From Saprospiraceae bacterium (lineage in GTDB: Bacteria > Bacteroidota > Bacteroidia > Chitinophagales > Saprospiraceae): a DNA stretch of 64,000 nt. Within the stretch, counting starts at the first letter, position 1. Each line of letters begins with the position of its first letter. Location: contig JADJYQ010000005.1 in NCBI GenBank assembly GCA_016719615.1, forward strand, positions 402,001 through 466,000. The letters are read 5' to 3'. The position numbers and the translations under genes are program-made. Positions 42,949-51,410 of the stretch are shown here, in pieces. The notes beneath the pieces are model-generated. The model was not told the origin of the DNA. It saw only the letters and a program-made list of their open reading frames with translations, and made no database searches.

Positions 42949-45249
42949 TTACTTTACTTGTATTTCACCCACAAACAACCAGGCATTTTTTCCGGCTCCT
43001 GGATAATTATCCTTGATCTTGCCGTGATTTTTTATACTGACCTTGATAAATTTTGTGGATATCGCATGCATGGGGACTTCAGCTTGTATATATTTTGATT
43101 GAGTTTCGCTTATTTGATATTTTATGGATTCTGAAAATTCTTTTCCATCTTCGCTCGTTTGAATTTCAATATTTGAAGGACGGTAGATCCATGATCCGGG
43201 GTCATGGAAAAATTGGAATTGGACCGCTTTGATAGTCCTGTTTTTTTCGAGATCTATAATAGCTGTAAAATCTTTTCCTTCCATACCAACCCATTCCGGA
43301 CCTCCGAATTTATTGGATGGCGCGTCTATTCCATTGAGCAAACATTGCAGACCACCTGAAAAATATCTTTCTGCGGGCATTTCGTTAAGTACCATGGGTT
43401 TGGCAACAGCCAAATGATCATTAAAAACGATGCGGAGTGGCTTTCCAATAAAACCATCTTCCATTTGATACCAGGCTTTAAATTGAATGTCTTTATGAAG
43501 TATAAAGGTGTCATGTTTTAAATATTCACTGACTACATCACCTTCCCTGGTAGATTCAACAAGAATTTTTCCTTCAACAGGTGGTTTATTAAAAACGAGT
43601 TCAATGCCTTGTGCTCCATATTTGGTTTGATATGAAAGATCTAACATACTTTGGGTGATATTCATGTCTTCAGATTTAAACCAGGATATATGATGTTTAA
43701 GTCTGCTTAAAAATCCGGGATAAGATCTGTTTGACGGGAAAGCCCAATTGACCTCCGCGAGAGCAATAGCCCTTGGGTACGCCATGTATAAAACATTTTT
43801 GAATTCCGGCATATATTCAGTCCATACATTTCCCTGTGCTCCCAAGACATACAAACGTTCGTTAGTTTTTAGACCAACAGGTATGGGTTCAAACTGATAA
43901 GTCTTTTCAAGTGATGTAAATCCACCTATCGCTAATGGCTCAGAACTATTCAAAGATTGATAATGATCAAAGTAACAATGGGAGCCGGGACACATGATTA
44001 CGGGATGCTTTTTTTTGGCCGCTTCGATTCCACCTTCGGTGCCTCGCCAGGACATGACCACAGCATTTGGAGGCAGCCCACCTTCGAGAATTTCGTCCCA
44101 ACCTACAAGTGTTTTACCTTTCTCAGATAAATGTCTTTCAATTTGTTTTAAAAAATAACTTTGCAGTTCCTCTTCTGATTTTAAATTTTGTCTCCTTTTT
44201 ACAGCCTGGCATTTCTCACACTTTTTCCAATTTTCTTTGGAGACCTCATCACCTCCAATATGAATGTATTTACCTGGAAATAAAGCACAAACTTCATTCA
44301 ATATTTCTTTCAAAAACCACAAGCTTGTATCTTGTGTGCAATAAATCCCGGTATTGAAAACGCCCCAAGTGCAACTCACATCTCTGTCTTCAGCACTGCA
44401 ACTGTATTCAGGATAAGCAGATAGTGCCGCAGTACTGTGTCCCGGCATTTCAATTTCAGGGATCACTTCAATGTAATGATTTGAAGCATAACTTACAATT
44501 TCTTTGATTTCCTCTTGCGAATAATAGCCCTGATAAGTGCTTGAATCAAATTCAGCAGGATAATGACTGGCATGGCCCTTTAAGGTAGCTTTACGGCTAC
44601 TCCCTTGCTCATGGAGTTTTGGAAATTTTTTAATTTCAATGCGCCAGCCCTGGTCATCCGTTAAATGCCAATGAAATGTATTGTACTTAAATCGGGACAT
44701 CAGACGGATGTAATGTTTAATCGAAGCAATTGAAAAAAAATGCCTGCTCACATCCAAATGTAAACCTCTGTATTTAAATCTGGGTTCATCTTCAATCAGG
44801 CAATAAGGAAGTGAGTTATTTGTTTTATTTCCGGCTTGCAATTCAAATAATTGGGCTAAGGTCTGTAATCCATAAAACCATGCTTTTTCCGAACTGCCTT
44901 GTAGCCAAATTCCGTTTTTGGTGATACTTATTTTATAATATTCATCCTGATCTACTTTTGGTAGTAATGATAAAGTCAAACTTTTAGGTGATGGTTTATC
45001 AATCTTTTTCTGTTTGATAACTTTTAGGTCACCGAGTTTTAATACTGACTGTATGGTTTTCCCAATTTCAATGGCTGCTTCAGATCCGGAGGGGACGAGC
45101 ATTTTATCCAATTGCTCCAAAGCATAAGTTCCTCCAACAACCTGTATGGATTTGGGTATGGGAATAATGGGAAAATCTCGATTTAGATCAATTTGACCAT
45201 TGACACTAAATATATTAAGTATGATAATTATTATTAATATGATTCTCAT
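42949..45249 (-). CDS. GH20 beta-N-acetylhexosaminidase
   Basis: A 766-residue secreted enzyme. Signal peptide at the N-terminus (MRIILIIIIILNIFSVNGQ), an N-terminal GH20b domain, then the catalytic barrel with the D334-E335 pair in YIHIGGDEVSKENW, where Asp orients the substrate acetamido group and Glu is the acid. Trp residues lining the pocket follow (VVMSWRGTEGG, GNVWTEYM). A C-terminal F5/8-type (CBM32-like) module ends the protein. It removes terminal GlcNAc or GalNAc. A longer frame starts 23 codons upstream; the signal peptide sets the start. Together with GH92 and the glycosylasparaginase it forms a glycoprotein-degrading set. Confidence 0.94.
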   Translation of the reverse strand: MRIILIIIIILNIFSVNGQIDLNRDFPIIPIPKSIQVVGGTYALEQLDKMLVPSGSEAAIEIGKTIQSVLKLGDLKVIKQKKIDKPSPKSLTLSLLPKVDQDEYYKISITKNGIWLQGSSEKAWFYGLQTLAQLFELQAGNKTNNSLPYCLIEDEPRFKYRGLHLDVSRHFFSIASIKHYIRLMSRFKYNTFHWHLTDDQGWRIEIKKFPKLHEQGSSRKATLKGHASHYPAEFDSSTYQGYYSQEEIKEIVSYASNHYIEVIPEIEMPGHSTAALSAYPEYSCSAEDRDVSCTWGVFNTGIYCTQDTSLWFLKEILNEVCALFPGKYIHIGGDEVSKENWKKCEKCQAVKRRQNLKSEEELQSYFLKQIERHLSEKGKTLVGWDEILEGGLPPNAVVMSWRGTEGGIEAAKKKHPVIMCPGSHCYFDHYQSLNSSEPLAIGGFTSLEKTYQFEPIPVGLKTNERLYVLGAQGNVWTEYMPEFKNVLYMAYPRAIALAEVNWAFPSNRSYPGFLSRLKHHISWFKSEDMNITQSMLDLSYQTKYGAQGIELVFNKPPVEGKILVESTREGDVVSEYLKHDTFILHKDIQFKAWYQMEDGFIGKPLRIVFNDHLAVAKPMVLNEMPAERYFSGGLQCLLNGIDAPSNKFGGPEWVGMEGKDFTAIIDLEKNRTIKAVQFQFFHDPGSWIYRPSNIEIQTSEDGKEFSESIKYQISETQSKYIQAEVPMHAISTKFIKVSIKNHGKIKDNYPGAGKNAWLFVGEIQVK

Positions 45250-45580
45250 GTTTTTGAAATTCGTCTTATTAAAGTTCGATCCATTAAGGAACTCAAGTTC
45301 AATTATATTATTGCTCAAAGGTATCTTTTTTTAAAATGGTGATTTGGGCTTTGTCGATTCGAATTCTTAAAATAGTGTAATAAAGGCAATAGTAGTATGT
45401 ATTTATCTCGACCATTTAAGTGAATTATTCATCAGTATGAATTTTTGAAAAAATATTAGCACGATTTTTAACCAGCAGAAACCTCAATCGAATTTCAAGC
45501 ATTTTTGAGGGTTCAAAACTCCAAAATTCAAACTTTAAAGGCTTTAGTTTACCTTTGCTGACTAATTTGATACACACGAT
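45250..45580. other. Divergent intergenic region between GH20 and the TPR gene
   Basis: AT-rich, with the TPR gene promoter box near its right end. I see no other feature I can support. Confidence 0.6.
45550..45557 (+). promoter_or_regulatory. -7 promoter box of the TPR-protein gene (TACCTTTG)
   Basis: TACCTTTG matches TAnnTTTG fully, 23 nt before the ATG at 45581. Confidence 0.6.
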
Positions 45581-46186
45581 ATGTTTACATTAAATATTTA
45601 TTTGAAATTGGCTTTGACGGCTTTATTTTTAATAGGAGGCCTGATATTAGCATTTGCGGTAAGTTTTTGGTATGCTTTGCCTTTATTGATTATTGGTCTG
45701 ATTTTATTGGCAAGTTATGTTTTGTTAGGCACCGTTCAATCTGCAGCTATGTTTATGCAATCAACAGATTTTGATGCCTGCGAGAAAAGACTTGCCCTTA
45801 CACTATCTCCAAATTTTTTATACGTAACAAACAGAGCTTATTATTTCTTAATTAAAGGAAGCATCGCTATGCAGCGCAACAAAACAGAAGAGGCTGAAGT
45901 TTGGTTGACGAAAGCGCAGTCCTTGAAATTGCCTTCAGATAATGAAAAGGCAATGATCATGATACAAATGATCAACATACACCTGACCAAAAATCGCTTT
46001 ACTCAAGCTAACAATGTCTACCGGGAGCTCAAAAAATTAAACATCACCATTGATGCATTTAAAGATCAGATGAAAATGTTGGATGAAGTGATGAAACAAC
46101 AGGGCCGAATGAAAATGGCAGGCCAGATGGATCAACGTATGATGTTTCGTCCAGGTGGAAAACGCAAAATGCCCAAAATGCGTTGA
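45581..46186 (+). CDS. Small membrane protein with TPR-like region
   Basis: A 201-residue protein with two hydrophobic segments in residues 5-50 and then TPR-like helices (YFLIKGSIAMQRNKTEEAEVWLTKAQSL, MIQMINIHLTKNRFTQANNVYRELKKL). The C-terminus is Met-rich and basic (MKMAGQMDQRMMFRPGGKRKMPKMR). I do not recognise a named family. A scaffolding or assembly role would be a guess. It starts 79 nt before the GH92 gene on the same strand and could share its transcript. Confidence 0.72.
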   Translation: MFTLNIYLKLALTALFLIGGLILAFAVSFWYALPLLIIGLILLASYVLLGTVQSAAMFMQSTDFDACEKRLALTLSPNFLYVTNRAYYFLIKGSIAMQRNKTEEAEVWLTKAQSLKLPSDNEKAMIMIQMINIHLTKNRFTQANNVYRELKKLNITIDAFKDQMKMLDEVMKQQGRMKMAGQMDQRMMFRPGGKRKMPKMR

Positions 46187-46264
46187 TATATTTTAAGAAT
46201 TTCATTTATTTCAACAAGCTAACTTACAAACGTAAACAATTGAATTTACTTTAAATTTAAGCAA

Positions 46265-49126
46265 TTGAAAAATAACACCGATAAAGATTGTCAAATTTCA
46301 TTTGTTAGTTACTTCGTTTTATTCAGTCTTTTTTTACTAATTTCAGCTTGCCAAAGAAAAACATTTAACAACTACGTAAACCCTTTTATCGGCACCGGAG
46401 GTCATGGGCATACATTTCCCGGAGCATGTTATCCCTTCGGAATGATGCAGCTGAGTCCTGATACGAGACTCGAAGGTTGGGATGGTTGTAGTGGGTATCA
46501 TTACACCGACACAATTATTTATGGTTTTAGTCATACACATCTCTCCGGAACAGGTATTGCAGACTTTGGCGACCTTTTAATAATGCCGGGTCAAGGAAAT
46601 CTTCCCCAGGATATTTTTTCTAATCAAATATATAAATCATCTTTTAAAAAAGGAACAGAATATGCCGCTCCGGCATATTATAAAGTAAAATTGGAAAAAC
46701 ATGCGATTTGGGCTGAAATGACCGTAGGCAAACGCACTGGCATGCATCGATATACTTTTGAAAATGCAGATCAACAATGGTTGGTTGTGGATTTAAAACA
46801 CAGGGACCCGCTTTTAGATGCCGGCTTTACAAAAATATCAGACACAGGTCTTGAAGGTTTTAGATTTTCATCTTCCTGGGCTAAGCGGCAAAAATTCTTT
46901 TTCAATATTCAGTTTGATAAAAAAATCTCTTCTTTCCGTTATAATGCTGATTCCACCCAACTATGTTTGATTTTTGAAAACAACAATTCAAAAAGACTTC
47001 AGTTACATGTAGCGATTTCAGGGGTTGATGCCGATGGCGCTGCAATTAATCTTGAAGCTGAATGGGATGCTTTCAATTTTGAAGAAATGAAGAAATCATC
47101 CGAGACTGAGTGGGAAAATCATCTATCCAGAATTAACGTAAAGGATAATAATCATACAAAAAAAACAATTTTCTATACAGCACTTTATCACAATCTCATC
47201 CACCCAAGCCTATTCCAGGATGCTGATGGTAGATACCTTGGAATGGATCATAAAATATACACCACTCAAATAGATGATCACTTTACGGTGTTTTCTTTGT
47301 GGGATACTTACAGATCTACACATCCTTTGTATCAGTTGGTATATCCGGATTACAATGCCCGATTCATCCGCACATTTCTCAGACAATATCAAACTTCCGG
47401 TCAATTACCGGTCTGGGAACTCGCGGCAAATGAAACCTGGTGTATGATCGGAAATCATTCAATTCCGGTGATTGCCAATGCCATGGCACATAAGGACTTC
47501 AATTTCGACACAGCACTTGCCAGAGAAGCCGTAATGCAAAGTTTGAATTTTGGAAAAAATTCAGGATTACTTTTTATGGATAAAGGGTATATAGCTTCTA
47601 ATGAAGAATCAGAATCAGTTTCAAAAACTATTGAAAATAGTCTCGATTTTGCTGCAGCCGAATATATCCAATCACGTATAAGTAAAAAGTATTCTCCTTT
47701 TGCTTACAGAAACTTGTACAACCCTGCGACCGGTTTTTTGCAAGCAAAATTTAATCAGAAATTTATTGAATCTTTTGATCCCAGGGAAGTCAATTTTCAT
47801 TTTACAGAAGCCAATGCATATCAATATTTATTTGGTGCGCACCATGACATTCCAGGAATGATTCAATTGATGGGTGGTGTTGCAAATTTTAAAAAAAATC
47901 TCGATGCTGTCTTTACTTCAGAAAGTTTAATGACCGGAAGAGAACAGGCTGATATAACAGGTCTGATTGGCCAATATGCTCATGGAAATGAGCCCAGTCA
48001 TCATTTTGCTTATTTATACAATTATGCGGAGTCTCCAGCTCAAACACAAAAATACGTTCGCCGGATTAAAGAGCAATTTTATAAAAATACTCCGGATGGT
48101 TTAATAGGAAATGAAGACTGTGGACAAATGTCGTCTTGGTATGTCTTCAGTGCATTGGGATTTTACCCGGTTCATCCTTTTAATGCTACTTATGATGTAG
48201 GTTTACCTAGTTTCCGAAGTGTTCAAATAGAAGTTCCGGGCCGATCTCCTATTTCTATCAAGACGCGTTCAGAACTTTCTCATCCATATGTGAAAGCATT
48301 TCTTAAGAATGGAAAATTTCCGGGCTATCAATTTTCGCTAAAGGAAGGTGATTTATTAGAATTTACACTTTCGGATCATATGCAAATTGAAAATGTTGGG
48401 TCTCCTGAATTAATTGGGAATGATTATAAGATTGTGCCATACATTACTAAGGGCCAGCATGTATTCCAGGATTCAACCAAGATTGAATTAAGTTCATTGC
48501 AAAATCTGGAAATCCAGTATTGTTTAGATACCATAAACGGTCCCATTCTTGACTATATAGGCTCCTTTGAAATTTTCAGGGGAAGTTCACTTTTTTTTAA
48601 ATTAAAAAATGAGGAAGTTGGCCGTTCATGGTTAAAAGCAGATTTTTTTGAGAAACCTAAAGGATTAAAACTAATCCTAAAAACGGCATATGCAAATCAA
48701 TATGCAGCTACTGGTCCTGATGCTTTGATAGATGGTGTCCTGGGCGGTGGAGATTATCGGGATGGTTTTTGGCAAGGGTTTCAATCAAATGATCTGATTG
48801 CTGAACTGGAATTGGAACGAACTGAAAAGCCCGGTGCAATTCAAATTCGTTTTTTGCAGGATCAAAGGTCATGGATTCTTTTGCCATCGGAAGTAAAACT
48901 GGAATATTCGCTAGATGGGATCTTTTTTGCTGAGATGGGATCATTGAAAACGGAAATTCCCCAAACAGCAGAATCAACTTTAATAAAATCCTACGAATTC
49001 AAGCCGGAAAGGGATTTTAAATATTTGAGGCTAACAGCCAGGAATGCAGGCAAAATGCCGGCATGGCACTTGGGTGCAGGTGGAGAATCCTGGTTATTTT
49101 GTGATGAAATTCAAATCATCAAATAA
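46265..49126 (+). CDS. GH92 alpha-mannosidase, lipoprotein
   Basis: A 953-residue lipoprotein with lipobox LISAC (Cys29). The GH92 N-terminal domain shows VNPFIGTGGHGHTFPGA, CYPFGMMQLSPDTR and FSHTHLSGTG; the catalytic domain has FSLWDTYRSTHPLYQLVYP, TGREQADITGLIGQYAHGNEPSHH and NEDCGQMSSWYVFSALG. The family is calcium-dependent alpha-1,2- or related exo-mannosidases. A CBM32/F5-F8-like module ends it. The start is a TTG with no ATG before the signal region. The stop overlaps the glycosylasparaginase start by one base (TAATG), so the two enzymes are co-translated. Confidence 0.95.
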   Translation: MKNNTDKDCQISFVSYFVLFSLFLLISACQRKTFNNYVNPFIGTGGHGHTFPGACYPFGMMQLSPDTRLEGWDGCSGYHYTDTIIYGFSHTHLSGTGIADFGDLLIMPGQGNLPQDIFSNQIYKSSFKKGTEYAAPAYYKVKLEKHAIWAEMTVGKRTGMHRYTFENADQQWLVVDLKHRDPLLDAGFTKISDTGLEGFRFSSSWAKRQKFFFNIQFDKKISSFRYNADSTQLCLIFENNNSKRLQLHVAISGVDADGAAINLEAEWDAFNFEEMKKSSETEWENHLSRINVKDNNHTKKTIFYTALYHNLIHPSLFQDADGRYLGMDHKIYTTQIDDHFTVFSLWDTYRSTHPLYQLVYPDYNARFIRTFLRQYQTSGQLPVWELAANETWCMIGNHSIPVIANAMAHKDFNFDTALAREAVMQSLNFGKNSGLLFMDKGYIASNEESESVSKTIENSLDFAAAEYIQSRISKKYSPFAYRNLYNPATGFLQAKFNQKFIESFDPREVNFHFTEANAYQYLFGAHHDIPGMIQLMGGVANFKKNLDAVFTSESLMTGREQADITGLIGQYAHGNEPSHHFAYLYNYAESPAQTQKYVRRIKEQFYKNTPDGLIGNEDCGQMSSWYVFSALGFYPVHPFNATYDVGLPSFRSVQIEVPGRSPISIKTRSELSHPYVKAFLKNGKFPGYQFSLKEGDLLEFTLSDHMQIENVGSPELIGNDYKIVPYITKGQHVFQDSTKIELSSLQNLEIQYCLDTINGPILDYIGSFEIFRGSSLFFKLKNEEVGRSWLKADFFEKPKGLKLILKTAYANQYAATGPDALIDGVLGGGDYRDGFWQGFQSNDLIAELELERTEKPGAIQIRFLQDQRSWILLPSEVKLEYSLDGIFFAEMGSLKTEIPQTAESTLIKSYEFKPERDFKYLRLTARNAGKMPAWHLGAGGESWLFCDEIQIIK

Positions 49127-50112
49127 TGTGGAATCGTCGAAATTTTCTGGGAGCTGGGGCTATACTTGGAATGGGTATGGATAAAGTATTAAAACAAATT
49201 GCAGAAGATTTGGATCGGGCAGCTGGAAAGGCAGGTTTCCCAATGGTCATTGCAACCTGGAACAACGAGAATGCTGTTCAGAGCGCTTGGCGCAGCTTAT
49301 CTCAAGGAAAATCTGCGCTTGATGCTGTTGAAGAAGGGGCTAAAATAGCGGAAGCTAATCCGGAAGACACTTCAGTTGGGTATGGGGGCTTCCCGGATCG
49401 GGAAGGAAATGTTACTTTAGATGCCTGTATCATGGATTCCGAAGGCAATGCAGGCTCAGTAGTGTTTTTGGAAGAGATCAAACATGCTGTTTCAGTGGCT
49501 CGAATGGTAATGGAAAAAACCCCACATGTGATCCTGGCTGGAAAGGGTGCTCAACAATTTGCTTTAGAGCAAGGATTTATAAGGGAAAATTTACTCACTC
49601 CGTTTGCAAAAGAGGCATACCATAAATGGCTGGTCAAATCGCAATACCAACCTGTAATTAATGTGGAGAGGCATGATACCATAGGGATATTGGCCATCGA
49701 CAAGCAAAAAAGACTTTCCGGCGCTTGCTCCACCAGCGGTTTGGCTTTTAAAATGCGCGGAAGGGTGGGAGATTCACCAATTATTGGAGCAGGTTTATAT
49801 GTAGACAACGAAATCGGTGCGGCTACAGCCACAGGGCTGGGTGAGGCCGTTCTTAAAAAAGTGGGTGCTTTTTCGATTGTTGAAATGATGCGTCAGGGCA
49901 TGCATCCTCAAAAAGCTTGTAAACTTGCCATCAAACGACTTACTTCCATCCAAACCAAAGAGGCCTTTCAAGTTGCTTATATTGCCGTAAATAAGAAGGG
50001 AGAGTTTGGGGCGTTTTCCTTATTGCCTGGTTTTCAGGCTTCTGTAATGAGTGTAAAAGGCTTTGAAATCATAGAAGCTGAAGCTTTATTGCCCAAACCC
50101 GATGGCTTTTAA
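49126..50112 (+). CDS. N4-(beta-N-acetylglucosaminyl)-L-asparaginase (glycosylasparaginase)
   Basis: A 328-residue N-terminal-nucleophile hydrolase. The self-processing site and nucleophile is T185 in ERHDTIGILAID; the substrate-binding segments CSTSGLAFKMRGRVGDSPIIGAGLY and TATGLGEAV follow. It cleaves the GlcNAc-Asn bond of N-glycoproteins. An RR pair (NRRNFLGAGA) at the N-terminus suggests Tat export, fitting an enzyme acting beside GH92 and GH20 outside the cytoplasm. Translationally coupled to GH92 by TAATG. Confidence 0.95.
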   Translation: MWNRRNFLGAGAILGMGMDKVLKQIAEDLDRAAGKAGFPMVIATWNNENAVQSAWRSLSQGKSALDAVEEGAKIAEANPEDTSVGYGGFPDREGNVTLDACIMDSEGNAGSVVFLEEIKHAVSVARMVMEKTPHVILAGKGAQQFALEQGFIRENLLTPFAKEAYHKWLVKSQYQPVINVERHDTIGILAIDKQKRLSGACSTSGLAFKMRGRVGDSPIIGAGLYVDNEIGAATATGLGEAVLKKVGAFSIVEMMRQGMHPQKACKLAIKRLTSIQTKEAFQVAYIAVNKKGEFGAFSLLPGFQASVMSVKGFEIIEAEALLPKPDGF

Positions 50113-50654
50113 TGGTTTAATCTGAAAATATAAATTAAAAACTTTTATATGTAAATGATATTCAGGGTTTTAAAGAGAAACAAAGTATTGGATCGTTGAT
50201 TCCATTGCTGTTTATTTAAATAAAATCCTGAATTCTGTCATTTAAAGCCTTATGGGTGGACAATCCAAAACATCCCTATTTCCCTTATTCCGACAAAAAG
50301 GCCAACCCTGCAATTGAATTTAGCTTCCCATTGCTTCGGCATAGTTCCGTCAATTATCGTTTCAATTAGATTCGTATATTCAGCATCCTCTTGTATTATA
50401 GATTTCATTTTGATACCATATTGGAGTTTTCGATTGCTTGAAAGCCGATTATGAAGAACACATAAAATAAATTTATCATTTATTGTATAAAATATTTATA
50501 TTTATTATAATATATAATTATATTAATATCAGTTATTTATATATTATTTTGTCATACCTTTTCATTTTTTAGGGTCAATCGCCACCACCTTGCCTGTCTT
50601 TTGGCACTTATTTTGCTATTTTATAATATGTTCAAAAAAACCGGGACTTAACAC
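50113..50654. other. Intergenic region with AT-rich island
   Basis: A 542-base region. It contains one possible small ORF (50250-50408, listed separately) and a very AT-rich tract at about 50460-50560 with many TATAA/TTATA strings that could hold the promoter of the LuxR-type regulator. No TAnnTTTG box was found in front of that regulator. Confidence 0.6.
50250..50408 (-). CDS. Possible small ORF of 52 residues
   Basis: Opens with MKSIIQEDAEYTNLIETI and ends IGMFWIVHP before TAA. Codon content looks gene-like, and the peptide is not hydrophobic throughout. I do not recognise a family. No promoter was seen. It could be a remnant of a longer gene or a chance frame. Confidence 0.3.
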   Translation of the reverse strand: MKSIIQEDAEYTNLIETIIDGTMPKQWEAKFNCRVGLFVGIREIGMFWIVHP

Positions 50655-51314
50655 ATGGACGGGATCAGATTTGTAGTGGCAGATGATCATAAACTTTTTC
50701 TGAAAGGATTCAGACTGCTGCTCGATCAGATGAACAAACGGCTTACAATGATCTGCCTTGGCGAGGCAGGAAATATTCCGGATGTTCTGAGATTGATTCA
50801 AGCCGACCCTGTTGACTTGCTTTTTTTGGACTTGAACTTAGGAGATGCTGATTCAGGTCAGATGATTCCAAAGTTCAAAGAACTTCACCCACAACTCCGG
50901 ATCTTATGTATAAGTATGTATACAGATTCAAAAGTTGTAAGAGATGTTCTTAAAAAAGGGGCCGATGGGTTCCTTTCAAAAAATGCAGAAATGCTCGAGT
51001 TGGAAAATGCCATTGAAACAGTTATGGATGGGGAGATTTTTATGGGTAGTGACATCAAACTAACAGATGTTAACCGCAAAAACGTTCAATCCAAACTTAA
51101 TATCAACAGGTTCAATGCAGCTCATCAGCTCACCAAAAGAGAAAAAGAAATTCTCGACTTGGTAGCCAAAGGAAAATCCAATAAAGACATCGCTGCACTT
51201 TTATTTATAAGCAAAGATACCGTAAGCGCTCATCGCAAAAGTTTGATGCGAAAACTCAATGTTAAAAATGCATCCGGACTGATTAAAGCTGCTTATGAGT
51301 TCAACTTGCTGTAA
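50655..51314 (+). CDS. NarL/LuxR-family response regulator (orphan)
   Basis: A 219-residue regulator with receiver domain (VADDHKLFLKGF; phosphorylation site D59 in LLFLDLNLG; Lys of LKKGADGFLSKN) and a C-terminal LuxR helix-turn-helix (LTKREKEILDLVAKGKSNKDIA ... VSAHRKSLMRKLNV). No kinase is next to it, so its partner lies elsewhere. It stands 96 nt before a giant secreted-protein gene and may control the T9SS cargo cluster that follows, by position only. Confidence 0.92.
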   Translation: MDGIRFVVADDHKLFLKGFRLLLDQMNKRLTMICLGEAGNIPDVLRLIQADPVDLLFLDLNLGDADSGQMIPKFKELHPQLRILCISMYTDSKVVRDVLKKGADGFLSKNAEMLELENAIETVMDGEIFMGSDIKLTDVNRKNVQSKLNINRFNAAHQLTKREKEILDLVAKGKSNKDIAALLFISKDTVSAHRKSLMRKLNVKNASGLIKAAYEFNLL

Positions 51315-51410
51315 AACAAATGAATTGATAGAAGACCCTGTGGTCTATTGTTGAGTATATTTTTAATTGATAACAAACTGATTTACTTCAATCCTTTAAA
51401 CCGAATTAAA

